A stretch of DNA of 16,384 nt from Micromonosporaceae bacterium (GCA_019689695.1 JADGHA010000038.1:1-16384), one strand, 5' to 3'; shown: positions 1-7,653, numbered from the stretch's first letter. Notes: generated by a model from the sequence alone, not told the origin. Numbers and translations: made by a program.

Positions 1-458
1 CGCGCGGCCCCCCGGCCGCCGGCCTTTGCCGCGCCCCTGCGACCGCCGGCCTTTGCCGCGCCCCTGCGACCGCCGGTCTTTGCCGCGGCCCTGCGACCGC
101 TGGCCGTTGTCGCCGCCTCTTCCCCGCTCTGGCGGCCGGGCGCTGCTATCGACGGCTCGGCCGCCACCTCCGCCGGCTCCACCGTCCCGCTCGGCGCCGG
201 CAGAGGCATCACCTCAGCCTCGGTCTCGGGCGGCAGCGCCCGGGCCACGGCGGGTGCGGCCAAGGCACGGACGAGCAGATCCAGATCGACCGCCGGCAGG
301 TCGGTGGGGGCGAGGCCACCACCGTCTGCGGCGCGCACGGTCAGCTCGGTGATGCGGGTGTGTCCGCTGGACGTGTCCACCCGGACTGTGGTCTGGGCGC
401 CCGGGGTCCCTGCGTTGTCCCCATTGTCCGGGGTGATGGTGATGACGAAACGGCTCAC
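1..458 (-). CDS. Hypothetical protein with basic 9-residue repeats, 3' end outside window
   Basis: I do not recognise a named family with certainty. The GTG start at 458 follows an AGGGGAG ribosome binding site. The first 70 or so residues look like a small folded domain (starting MSRFVITITPD, with a TRITELTVRAADGGG stretch and an LPAVDLDLL segment). A Pro/Ala/Glu-rich linker follows. The visible tail is built from near-identical 9-residue units of the form GGRRGAAKA, encoded by a 27-bp tandem repeat. Arg/Lys/Ala-rich tails of this sort are known from actinobacterial nucleoid proteins such as the HupB C-terminus, so nucleic-acid binding is a reasonable inference but is not shown. The first 152 codons are present and the C-terminus is missing. 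It lies downstream of the amidohydrolase gene across a 108-bp gap and probably has its own promoter. Confidence 0.7.
   Translation of the reverse strand, partial: MSRFVITITPDNGDNAGTPGAQTTVRVDTSSGHTRITELTVRAADGGGLAPTDLPAVDLDLLVRALAAPAVARALPPETEAEVMPLPAPSGTVEPAEVAAEPSIAAPGRQSGEEAATTASGRRAAAKTGGRRGAAKAGGRRGAAKAGGRGAA
21..101. repeat. 27-bp tandem repeat, three copies, coding
   Basis: Units at 21-47, 48-74 and 75-101. The first two are identical and the third differs at a few bases. A degenerate partial copy continues to the left edge. The length is a multiple of three and keeps the minus-strand frame, so each copy adds one GGRRGAAKA-type unit to the basic protein tail. Such in-frame repeats can change copy number between strains. 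Confidence 0.85.
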
Positions 459-486
459 GGAGGCTCCCCTAATCGCTGACTTGCGA

Positions 487-492
487 AGCGTA
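487..492 (-). promoter_or_regulatory. Candidate -10 element for the basic-repeat gene
   Basis: The minus strand reads GGGGTACGCTTC here, giving a TAnnnT-type -10 (TACGCT). The implied transcript would start near 480, leaving a leader of about 22 nt that holds the AGGGGAG site. No convincing -35 is visible. The same GGGTACGCTT string precedes the small gene at 16044-16217. Confidence 0.3.
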
Positions 493-566
493 CCCCGGGA
501 TGGTGCGGAAGCTCCATCGGGCAGCGCGAATTCTTCCCGGCCACGGCGTCCAGCCCACAGTGGACG

Positions 567-2027
567 TCAACGCGACCGGATGGGCTTTCCGGGGTTGGCC
601 GTAGTCAGCAGGACGCCGTCGCGGACTACGAATACGCCATTCACCAGGACGTGGGTAATGCCCGTGGAGGGCACGACGGCATCGTAGGTAGCCCGGTCGG
701 AGATCTCCGCCGGGTCGAAGACCACGAGGTCGGCGTCCGCCCCCACCCGCACCCGTCCCTTGCGTCGCATCGCGGGCACGCTCTCGCCGAGGATCTGGGC
801 CGGCAGCAGGGAACAGCGCCGGACCGCCTCGGTGAGCGAAAGGACACCCAGCTCGCGTACCAGCCACCGGAATGTCCGGGCGAACGTGCCGAGACTGCGC
901 GGGTGGACCCGCGCCCCGGCCGGCACCGGCCAGGCGTCACCGGCCGCGACACCGGTGAGCGGCATCGCATCACTGGCGATAGCGGTATCCGGCAGGAGCA
1001 GTGAGCGCAACAGCATCGCGCGATCGGCGTCGTCGCGTTCGTCCAACCATTCGAAAATGACGTTGCCGCCCGGGTCCCGCTCGCGCAGCTCGGCCAGTCG
1101 GTCCAGGCTGGCCACCCGCTCGCCGGTGGGCAGGTAGGTGATGGTCGTGGGGGCGATGCCCACCCGCGCGAACCGCTCGGGCGCGAAGAACGGAGCACCG
1201 ACCACAGTGGATGCCGTGCCGTACGGGTAGGCCTCGGTGCTGACCCGCACGCCGTACCCGCGGGCCCGCAGCACCGCCTCGGCGACCTCGTCGATCATCC
1301 GGTCCGATGTGCTGTTCACATGGCAGATGTGCATCTGCGCCCCGGTGCCCGCGGCGGCCGCGATCACCTCGACCGCGCCCTCCAGCGCGGTGTGCTCCTC
1401 CTCGGCGCGACCCGCATAGCGGGCGTGCGTGAACACCGGTACGCCCAGCCGCGCGGCGAGGGACGCGATGTGGAAGTACTCGTCGCGACTGGTCTCCGGC
1501 GCGTAGCCGAGCAGCACGCCGATGCCCAGCGCGCCGTCGGCCACGTTCGCGGCGAGCAGGTCCAGCAGCCTGGCCCGGTCCGCCGGGCCGACCGGCGCGC
1601 GCCAGCCAGCCCTTGCCTGGTGCCCGCTGAGGATCGAGTCGGCGGCATCCAGCGGCACGCCGTCGAACAGGTGCAGCCGGGCGAGCGCCCAGGAGGCGGA
1701 GAAGCCGAAGTTGATGGGCCGGCCCTCCTCGATGGAGCGTTGGTAGCGGTCCTGTACCGGCAGCGCACCCGCCTCCAGCTCCAGCGCCGTCGTGACCCCG
1801 TCGAGCGCCTGCAGCCGCATCCCCGTCAGGCTCTGCGCGTGGCTGTGCAGGTCGATGAAGCCCGGGGCGAGCACCTGGCCGGAGACGTCGACCGTCGTCT
1901 CGGCCGGCAGCGGCCCGGTGGTGATCGCAGCGATCGTGCCGTTGCTGATCCCAACCGTACGCACGGCGTCCAGGCCCGACTCCGGATCGATGACCCGGGC
2001 GCCGGCCAGCGCGAGCTCGTACCGCAT
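567..2027 (-). CDS. Amidohydrolase, N-acyl-D-amino-acid deacylase-like
   Basis: A 486-residue amidohydrolase-superfamily enzyme, full length for the D-aminoacylase/N-acyl-D-glutamate deacylase group, which hydrolyses N-acylated D-amino acids in the cytoplasm. Visible metal-site features are HSH at residues 61-63 (in APGFIDLHSH), His201 (FTHARY), His236 (HICHVNS) and Asp353 (SDAMP). The C-terminal segment GRVRVGADADLVVFDP is the usual beta-sandwich return of this superfamily. The metal-bridging Cys that classical D-aminoacylases carry after a GVTT motif is absent; the stretch reads GVTTALELEAG, with Glu83 and Glu85 nearby. It is the last gene of the purL-purQ run, 9 bp after the purQ stop, with only a weak ribosome site, which suggests translational coupling. 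The family call is firm. The substrate is unknown, and another cyclic amide or imide could be the target. Confidence 0.85.
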   Translation of the reverse strand: MRYELALAGARVIDPESGLDAVRTVGISNGTIAAITTGPLPAETTVDVSGQVLAPGFIDLHSHAQSLTGMRLQALDGVTTALELEAGALPVQDRYQRSIEEGRPINFGFSASWALARLHLFDGVPLDAADSILSGHQARAGWRAPVGPADRARLLDLLAANVADGALGIGVLLGYAPETSRDEYFHIASLAARLGVPVFTHARYAGRAEEEHTALEGAVEVIAAAAGTGAQMHICHVNSTSDRMIDEVAEAVLRARGYGVRVSTEAYPYGTASTVVGAPFFAPERFARVGIAPTTITYLPTGERVASLDRLAELRERDPGGNVIFEWLDERDDADRAMLLRSLLLPDTAIASDAMPLTGVAAGDAWPVPAGARVHPRSLGTFARTFRWLVRELGVLSLTEAVRRCSLLPAQILGESVPAMRRKGRVRVGADADLVVFDPAEISDRATYDAVVPSTGITHVLVNGVFVVRDGVLLTTANPGKPIRSR

Positions 2028-2036
2028 CCGGACCCG

Positions 2037-2720
2037 CTAACCGCGCGCGGCGCGGACGCCGTTGGCGAAGAAGGCCAGGCGCACCTGCTTGTCGAGGGCG
2101 CGCTCGGGGTGGTTCATCAGGCCGAAGGCCAGACCGTCCGGAGTGGTCACTCCGGCCACCCCGTCGGCGGAGCCGTCCGGGTTGGCGTGCTCGGGATACC
2201 GCAGCGCGGCGCGCCACCCCTCGCGCCCGTCCGGGTTCGGCTCGGCGACGAACCGCCCCTCGCCGTGCGCGCACGGGAACTCCAGCGTCTGGCCGGACAG
2301 CCCGGCCAGCCACGGGCTCGGGTTGTCCGGCACCACCTCGTGCGGCTGGTTGGGCACATTCTGGAAGGTGCCGTTGGTGTTCACCGTCAACGCCACCCCG
2401 GTACCGAACCAGCCGGCCCGTACGGCGATCTGAAAGCCGTTGCAGATGGCCAGCATGAGCCGGCCGCGGGCGGCGGCGTACTGGTCGGCGAGCCGGGTGC
2501 GCAGCAGCATGGCGGCGACCCGGCCGGCGGCGAGATGATCGCCGAAGGAGAACCCGCCGGGCAGGCAGAGGATGTCCGCGCTGTCCAGGCGGTCCCGCCC
2601 GGCCAGCGCGTCGGCGAGGAACAGCAGGCGCGGCGCGGCGCCGACGTGCCGGAAGGCGCGCAGCGTCTCCTCCTGGCAGTTGGTGCCCGGCAGGTAGAGG
2701 ACGTTCACGGTGGGTTTCAC
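2037..2720 (-). CDS. purQ: PurQ-type glutamine amidotransferase subunit of FGAM synthase
   Basis: A 227-residue class I glutamine amidotransferase. In the canonical enzyme PurQ releases ammonia from glutamine for PurL, which converts FGAR to FGAM in purine synthesis. The catalytic triad is complete: nucleophile Cys93 in AICNGFQ, and His204 and Glu206 in MNHPER. Other family marks are PGTNCQEE at the N-terminus, CLPGGFSFGDHLAAG (oxyanion region) and FPCAHGEGRF. The GTG start at 2720 overlaps the purL stop as GTGA, and GGGAG lies 6 nt upstream, so the two proteins are probably made in matched amounts. The intact triad argues against decay. It belongs with the PurSL-type partner next door rather than with the usual actinobacterial purS-purQ-purL set, which this window does not show. 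Confidence 0.93.
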   Translation of the reverse strand: MKPTVNVLYLPGTNCQEETLRAFRHVGAAPRLLFLADALAGRDRLDSADILCLPGGFSFGDHLAAGRVAAMLLRTRLADQYAAARGRLMLAICNGFQIAVRAGWFGTGVALTVNTNGTFQNVPNQPHEVVPDNPSPWLAGLSGQTLEFPCAHGEGRFVAEPNPDGREGWRAALRYPEHANPDGSADGVAGVTTPDGLAFGLMNHPERALDKQVRLAFFANGVRAARG

Positions 2721-5506
2721 AGCAGGCTCCCGACGAACGCACCGGCCCACCGCTGCCGCACCGCTTCGGTGAGCAACTCCTCGCCGCCGAGGCGTACGCC
2801 CGGCGCCGGGCTGAGTCGCGCGACCACCACCGGGCTGAGCGCCGCCGGCAGGGCCGCGACATCCTGCGGGCGCATTTCCACCAGCGCGGCGCACCGGTGC
2901 TCGGCGAACAGGTCCGCCGTGCCGCCACCGCCCAGCTCCGCGCCGAGGCCGCTGGCCAGGCTGCCGGTGACCAGCCGCGCCGCCACCCCGCCGGAGCCGA
3001 TCGTGGTGCCGCTGCGGAACAGATGGCGCGACTGGGCGACCGCGTCGAGGTAGCGGCGGAACTCCTCCGGCCCGATGTCGTCGATCGCACCGGACCCGAT
3101 GCCGAGGGCACGGCCGGCCACAGTGGCCGCCGGGGACGGGGTGGCCGGTCCGATACGGACGATGACGTTGCCCGGATCCGTCCACTCCTCGCCGAGCAAC
3201 TGGTCCACGTGCGGCACCTTGCCGAGGGCGGAGAGGAAGACGGCCGGCGGCACGTGCACCAGCCCGTGGTCGGTGTGGGTCGAGCCGGCCGAGGAGTCCT
3301 TGCCGGAGATGACCGGCGTACCGAACCGCCGCACCAGCGCGGCCAGCTCGTCGACCATGGCGACCAGCCACTCGTCGGCGCCCTCGGACAGGTGCGGCGT
3401 GTAGAAGTTGTCGCACACGCAGACGTCGATCAGGTCGACCCCGGCGAGCACCTGCCGGGCCAGCAGCGCGCAGAACATCTGCCGCAGCGCCCGCACCGGG
3501 TGCGCCTCGTAGAGCCAGGGCGAGAAGGCGGTGGCGAAGACGGCGGCGGCGGGCAGGCCGTCCACCGGGGTGCCGGCCCAGTACGTGGTGGGTACGCGGT
3601 GCCGGCGCCCGTACTGCGGCCCGTGGACGGTATTGCCTTGCACCGTCGAGTCATACTGCGCGTCCGCGTACTCCTGGGAGGCCACCTCCAGGTCGCCGAT
3701 CACCTGCTCCAGCAGCTTCGCCAGCTCCGGCCGGTCCAGCTCCGGCCAGGGCTCCACAGTGGAGGCCGTGGCGGGCGGTGGTCCTACCTCGCGCGGTGCC
3801 GGCCGGTACCCCAGCAGCTCGTACGGGACGTCAAAGCCCAGCTCTCCGGTGTCCTCCGGCATCGCACCCGGCGGCAGCGCCACGACGGAGGCCTCGTCCA
3901 GCTCCGGTGCGTGGAACACGCCGTAGCGGCCGCTGCCGGTGAACCGGCCGATGACGGTGGCGCGCACCTGGTGCCGTTCGGTGATTTCCCTGGCCCGGTC
4001 GAGCTTTTCGGCCGGGACGGCAAGCAGCATCCGCTCCTGCGACTCGGACAGCAGGATGCGCCACATCGGCAGGGCCGAGGTCTTCAACGGCACCAGGGCG
4101 GTGTTGATCCATACCCCGCACGCCTCGCCCATCTCGCCCACGGCACTGTTGAGCCCGGCCGCGCCGAGGTCGGTGACCGCGCGCAGGCAGCCGGCGTCGC
4201 GCAGGTCGATGATGGCCTTGCGGAACTTGACCTGTTCCAGTGGGGCGCCGATCTGGACGGCCGCCTCCGCCATGGTGGCTCCGGCCGAGCTCGCCGAGGC
4301 GCCGTGGATGCCCTCGTTCCCGGTGCGGCCACCGATCAGCATCACCATGTCACCCGGGCGGGGCCGGCCCCGCGCCGCCAGATCCCGCGGCAGGATGCCG
4401 ATGCTGCCGCCGAGAGCGAACGGCTTCGCCCGGTACGCCGGATGGAAGGCCATCCGCGACCACATCATCGGTACGCCGAAGGTGTTGCCGTACTCCTTGA
4501 TGGCGCGGATGGTGTCCAGCGCGATCTGCCGCGGCGCCGGCCGGCCACGGATCGACGCCGGCGCATCGGGCGGGCCGGTCGCGGTGTACTCGAAGCACCC
4601 GATCGGGTCGGCGCCGAGCCCGGTGCCGAGGATGTCGCGCAGCACCCCGCCGAGCTTGGTGAGCTGGCCGAAGTAGGCCGAGACGGCGGACGGCCCATTG
4701 TGCGTCTCCGCCTTGATGGCGAGCGCGTGACCGCCGTAGAAGTCCCACACCCCGGCGTTGTCGTGGAACATGCTGACGATGTTGGGGTTGCCGGTGTCCT
4801 TCGCCGCGTCCACCAGCCGGCCGAGCAGCCCCCCGCCCAGCGAGCGCCAGGTGGTGTGCAGGCAGTGGTCGCTCCACCGGGCGTCCAGCGCCTCCAGCAG
4901 CACGTCGGTCACCGGCGCCCCGCCGGTGGCCCGCTGGATCTCGCGGATCTGCCGCATCTGCTCCAGCGACAGGTTGCGGCCGTCCGCCCGGCCCAGCGCG
5001 GCCAGTTCTTCGTCGTCGAGGGCGAGCAGGTCGAAACGCCGGGCCGGCGCGTAGCCGCCCACCGGTACCAGCGTCTGGTAGACAGGTTCGGCGGTGTGCA
5101 GATCCTCCACTGCCCGGTTGCAGCGGGTCGCGGCGATGATCTCGACCAGCCGGGGGTCCGCGGACTGGTAGGTGGTTGCCACCTTGCCGGCGCGAGCGGG
5201 CAGGTCGAGCAGCGCGCACATGGCGACGATCGAGTCGCTCTCGTTGTCCACCACACCGCGCCGATGCGCCACCTGGACCATGTTGTCCGGATCGAGTGGC
5301 TCGTCGACGACCACCCGGGTGCCGATCTCGCCGTCGCCGAGCGCCGCCGCCACCTCGGCGATCTCCGCCGGGCTCGGCGGCCGCTCGAACTCGATGTAGT
5401 AGTCCCGCCACACCTGCAGGTCGGGTAGGCGCAGCGAGGCGCGCAGGTGCGCCATCGACTGGTCGGCGGGATCGGCCACGCCCCGGACCGAGAACTTGTG
5501 GATCAT
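2717..5506 (-). CDS. purL: PurSL-type FGAM synthase (PurS and PurL fused), divergent
   Basis: A 929-residue protein of the PurL family. ATG 5506 follows GGGGAGGAAG. Residues 1-150 look like two PurS-like halves; the second contains HRRGVVDNES, matching the PGVxDxxG turn of PurS. Two AIR-synthetase-like halves follow. The first holds WSDHC (211-215), ETHNGPSA (267-274), GGVLRDILGTGLGADP (286-301), GGRTGNEGIHGAS (392-404), LNSAVGEMGE (452-461) and SESQERM (487-493). The second holds VQGNTVHGP (622-630) and PVISGKDSS (731-739). A typical stand-alone actinobacterial PurL is about 740-790 residues with separate PurS. The canonical ETHNHPSA reads ETHNGPSA. The expected reaction is ATP- and ammonia-dependent FGAR to FGAM conversion with the adjacent PurQ. 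A paralogous role on a purine-like substrate is possible, given the methyltransferase and amidohydrolase neighbours. Confidence 0.88.
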   Translation of the reverse strand: MIHKFSVRGVADPADQSMAHLRASLRLPDLQVWRDYYIEFERPPSPAEIAEVAAALGDGEIGTRVVVDEPLDPDNMVQVAHRRGVVDNESDSIVAMCALLDLPARAGKVATTYQSADPRLVEIIAATRCNRAVEDLHTAEPVYQTLVPVGGYAPARRFDLLALDDEELAALGRADGRNLSLEQMRQIREIQRATGGAPVTDVLLEALDARWSDHCLHTTWRSLGGGLLGRLVDAAKDTGNPNIVSMFHDNAGVWDFYGGHALAIKAETHNGPSAVSAYFGQLTKLGGVLRDILGTGLGADPIGCFEYTATGPPDAPASIRGRPAPRQIALDTIRAIKEYGNTFGVPMMWSRMAFHPAYRAKPFALGGSIGILPRDLAARGRPRPGDMVMLIGGRTGNEGIHGASASSAGATMAEAAVQIGAPLEQVKFRKAIIDLRDAGCLRAVTDLGAAGLNSAVGEMGEACGVWINTALVPLKTSALPMWRILLSESQERMLLAVPAEKLDRAREITERHQVRATVIGRFTGSGRYGVFHAPELDEASVVALPPGAMPEDTGELGFDVPYELLGYRPAPREVGPPPATASTVEPWPELDRPELAKLLEQVIGDLEVASQEYADAQYDSTVQGNTVHGPQYGRRHRVPTTYWAGTPVDGLPAAAVFATAFSPWLYEAHPVRALRQMFCALLARQVLAGVDLIDVCVCDNFYTPHLSEGADEWLVAMVDELAALVRRFGTPVISGKDSSAGSTHTDHGLVHVPPAVFLSALGKVPHVDQLLGEEWTDPGNVIVRIGPATPSPAATVAGRALGIGSGAIDDIGPEEFRRYLDAVAQSRHLFRSGTTIGSGGVAARLVTGSLASGLGAELGGGGTADLFAEHRCAALVEMRPQDVAALPAALSPVVVARLSPAPGVRLGGEELLTEAVRQRWAGAFVGSLL

Positions 5507-5553
5507 CTTCCTCCCCGGGCAAACGCTCAACTCTATCCGGCCGGTTCCCGCGG

Positions 5554-6423
5554 CTACGGCCGTACGCCGACGTGCACGCTGCGCGCGGAGAGCCGGAAGA
5601 GGTCGGTGCGGTGCCCGAGCCACTCCGGCCGGTCCGGGTCGAGGAGCGCGTCCCAGGTGGCCGAGTCGGCGGGGTCGAGCAGCCCGCTGGGCCGCAACCG
5701 GTTCACCCGGTGGGCCAAGCCGTCGACTACGCGCTGCCGCTGGCGGGGATCCAGCGGCGGAGCGGACTCGAACAGCGTGGTCCGGGTGGTCACCTGTACC
5801 AGCCCGGCCCGGCGCAGTGCCTCGGTCCACCCGTACGGCATCCGGACCGAATGGGGCAGACCGGCGCGCATCGCGGCGAACCAGCGGTCCTGGGCCAGGT
5901 CGAGCCGCACCTCCAGGCCGGGTTCCCCGAGGCCGATATCCCACGGCAGGTGCCGGACGGGCAGGCCGCCCTCGGCCAGGGCCAGCCGGCCGCCCGGCCC
6001 GAGCAGGCCGGCCAGGAGCGAGACGGCGGCCTGCTGGTCGCCCAGGTGGTGCACGGAGGCGGCGGCCCAGATCAGGTCGGCCGGTCCGCCAAGCGCCTCC
6101 CGCAGCGACTCGGCCCCGTCGGCCAGGTCCGCCACGGCGGTCTCGACGCGCACCCGGGCGCCCGGGCGCTCGCCGGCCAGCTCGGTGGCGGCGGCGAGCA
6201 GGGCCGGCTCGATGTCGACCGCCACCACCCGCCCCTGGGTCTGGGTCGAGGCGAGCGCGAGAGTCATGCCACCGCCACCGGAGCCGATGTCCACGGCCAG
6301 CCGGTCGGCCGGCTTGACCAGGGCGGCCGCCTGCGCCTCGTACCACGCGGCATCGTCTTGCGCCGCGCCGGACAGCCGGCCGGACTCGGCGGCCCAATCG
6401 ATGGCGTAAGGATCATCGGCCAC
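5554..6423 (-). CDS. Class I SAM-dependent methyltransferase
   Basis: A 289-residue protein with a Rossmann-type methyltransferase core. Motif I is VDIGSGGGG at residues 44-52, the acidic end of strand beta2 is Asp70 (VVAVDIEP), and the segment around 113-128 (DLIWAAASVHHLGD) fits the later core motif. This shows SAM binding but not the acceptor. No family-specific acceptor motif is recognisable, and small-molecule substrates are as likely as macromolecules. The GTG start at 6423 has a GGTGGCGAC ribosome site. The gene sits 45 bp after the secreted-protein gene and 47 bp before purSL, all on the same strand. Co-transcription with the purine-type genes is therefore likely, and methylation of a purine-pathway-derived compound is one hypothesis. 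Alternative annotations would be a generic methyltransferase domain 11/25 protein. Confidence 0.85.
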   Translation of the reverse strand: MADDPYAIDWAAESGRLSGAAQDDAAWYEAQAAALVKPADRLAVDIGSGGGGMTLALASTQTQGRVVAVDIEPALLAAATELAGERPGARVRVETAVADLADGAESLREALGGPADLIWAAASVHHLGDQQAAVSLLAGLLGPGGRLALAEGGLPVRHLPWDIGLGEPGLEVRLDLAQDRWFAAMRAGLPHSVRMPYGWTEALRRAGLVQVTTRTTLFESAPPLDPRQRQRVVDGLAHRVNRLRPSGLLDPADSATWDALLDPDRPEWLGHRTDLFRLSARSVHVGVRP

Positions 6424-6434
6424 GTCGCCACCGT

Positions 6435-6453
6435 ACCCGGCCCCGATCCGGGT
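6435..6453 (-). other. Small intergenic hairpin between secreted-protein and methyltransferase genes
   Basis: ACCCGG and CCGGGT form a 6-bp perfect stem around a 7-nt loop in the 45-bp gap. There is no T tract, so it is weak as a terminator. It could be a processing or attenuation structure. Confidence 0.25.
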
Positions 6454-6468
6454 GTGCCCGTGCCCGGT

Positions 6469-7512
6469 TCAGAGCAGGGACAGATGGACGTGGTTGGTGT
6501 GATCGCTGGACGGATCGCCGTGCCCGCTGTGGTAGGCCCGCCAGCCAGTGGCCGGGAACCAGATCTGCTTGAACCAGATGACGTAGAGCACGCCCAGCCG
6601 GTCGCTGTTCCGGACGAAGAAGGCCGCGAGGTTGTTGCCGTAGATCCGGTCGCCGCCCTTGGCCACCCCGCCGAAGCCGTTGCGCTCGGCAGAGAAGTCA
6701 CAGGCCCGGCCCTTGGGGTGCTCGTACGGCCCGCCCGGCCGGTAGCACGACACGAACCGGGTGAAGCCCGCCTTCTTCGCCTCCTGCAGGGCGTGCAACG
6801 TGCGCGGCGTGATGCAGCCCGACGTGGTGGGGTCGTTGACCGAGCAGGACTGCGCCGGCCACGAACCGTCCGGGTTCCGCGGCGCCTGGCTGGCCACCGG
6901 CGAGGTGAGGGTCACGTAGCCGCCGGTGGACTCGCCGCCCACCTGCTTGAGCGCGCGCTCGGCAGCCCGCTTCTGCTTGTCGATGATGGCCAGCTGCCTC
7001 TCCTGCTCGCGGGCCTCCGCGTCGACCGCCGCCTTCGCCTCCGCAGCCGCCGCGCGGGCCGCGTTCAGCTCGCGCAGCTTCTGGTTGTCACGTACGGTCA
7101 GCAACTCCATGGCCTCGGCCCGGGCCAGAAACGCGTCCGGCGACACGCTGTTGAGCAGCAGGGTCACCGGTCCCAGCCGGCCGGTGCGGTAGGACTCCGC
7201 GGCCACCGCACCCACCTCGGTGGAGAGCGCGGCCAGGCGCTCCTCCGCCCGCCGCAGCTGCAGGCTCAGCTCCAGCTGGCGCTTCCGGGACTCGTCCAGC
7301 CGCGCCTTCGCCTTGGTGTACTCCCGTCCCACCTGCTCCAGGACGTCGCGGATGAACGGGCTTTCGCCCTCGTTTCCTGGGGTGTTGGGCGCGGCCTGCG
7401 GCAGCGCGGCCGGGGCGACGCCGGCCGCGGCTGGACGGACCGGCGCGCAGAGCAGGGTCGCGGCGAGCAACGCCGCGGGGAGGGCTCGACGCTTGAGCGA
7501 CGTCATCCTCAT
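6469..7512 (-). CDS. Secreted coiled-coil protein with M15-like (ARB_07466-type) C-terminal domain
   Basis: A 347-residue exported protein. Residues 1-30 form a Sec signal peptide (MRMTSLKRR, then an Ala/Leu core, cleavage probably after PAAA). Residues 53-192 are a long charged coiled coil like the N-terminus of CwlO/NlpC-type cell-wall hydrolases, with the usual SYRTGRLGP hinge. Residues 220-347 form a compact domain with HPKGRACD (His265, Asp272) and a closing HVH (341-343), the spacing of D,D-peptidase M15-like zinc sites. Cys223, 233, 256 and 271 may form disulfides. A cell-wall hydrolase or regulator outside the membrane is the likely role. The start is set at 7512 (an AAGGAA site lies 12 nt upstream) because the upstream sequence is a riboswitch. 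A second ATG at 7506 is possible. The cyclic-di-AMP riboswitch upstream fits the known actinobacterial habit of controlling wall hydrolases this way. Confidence 0.88.
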   Translation of the reverse strand: MRMTSLKRRALPAALLAATLLCAPVRPAAAGVAPAALPQAAPNTPGNEGESPFIRDVLEQVGREYTKAKARLDESRKRQLELSLQLRRAEERLAALSTEVGAVAAESYRTGRLGPVTLLLNSVSPDAFLARAEAMELLTVRDNQKLRELNAARAAAAEAKAAVDAEAREQERQLAIIDKQKRAAERALKQVGGESTGGYVTLTSPVASQAPRNPDGSWPAQSCSVNDPTTSGCITPRTLHALQEAKKAGFTRFVSCYRPGGPYEHPKGRACDFSAERNGFGGVAKGGDRIYGNNLAAFFVRNSDRLGVLYVIWFKQIWFPATGWRAYHSGHGDPSSDHTNHVHLSLL

Positions 7513-7537
7513 GTACGCGTGCGGTTCCTTCCGTCCT

Positions 7538-7653
7538 GCCGCCGACCGAGTTAGCTGACGGGTTCGGGACGGAACGATCCCTACCGCGCGGCGACGCGGA
7601 TTCACCCCGGAAAGGCGGGTCCCCGGCTCGCCCGAAGGCGATTAGGCGGCGGC
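7538..7653 (-). promoter_or_regulatory. Cyclic-di-AMP riboswitch (ydaO/yuaA class)
   Basis: The minus strand shows the conserved blocks of this class in order: CCTAATCGCC, AGCCGGGGACCCG, GGGGTGAATCC, GGTAGGG and CCGAACCCGTCAGCTAAC. The ends GCCGCC and GGCGGC can close the P1 stem. Known members bind c-di-AMP and usually switch expression off when it is high; in actinobacteria they precede wall hydrolases, and the gene 25 nt downstream fits this. The usual CTAACCTCGT string is slightly altered (CTAACTCGGT). Recognition is by motif, and no covariance search was run. Confidence 0.92.

Noticed and set aside
21..101. 27-bp repeats as a CRISPR array
   Set aside because: Units are directly adjacent without spacers and keep a coding frame.
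970..3111. Long Arg/Ala/Pro-rich frame on the minus strand
   Set aside because: It is the alternate frame of the purQ, amidohydrolase and purL genes, a common effect of high GC. Its composition has no domain content.
5507..6397. Longer purSL reading frame up to 6397
   Set aside because: It would overlap the whole methyltransferase gene. ATG 5506 has a strong GGGGAGGAAG site and starts at the PurS-like domain.
5176..7554. 792-codon plus-strand open frame
   Set aside because: It is antisense to purSL, the methyltransferase and the secreted-protein gene, which have recognised domains. It has no ribosome site or recognisable family.
7513..7605. N-terminal extension of the secreted protein to 7605
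   Set aside because: The added codons lie inside the c-di-AMP riboswitch and would bury the signal peptide. ATG 7512 gives a proper signal sequence.
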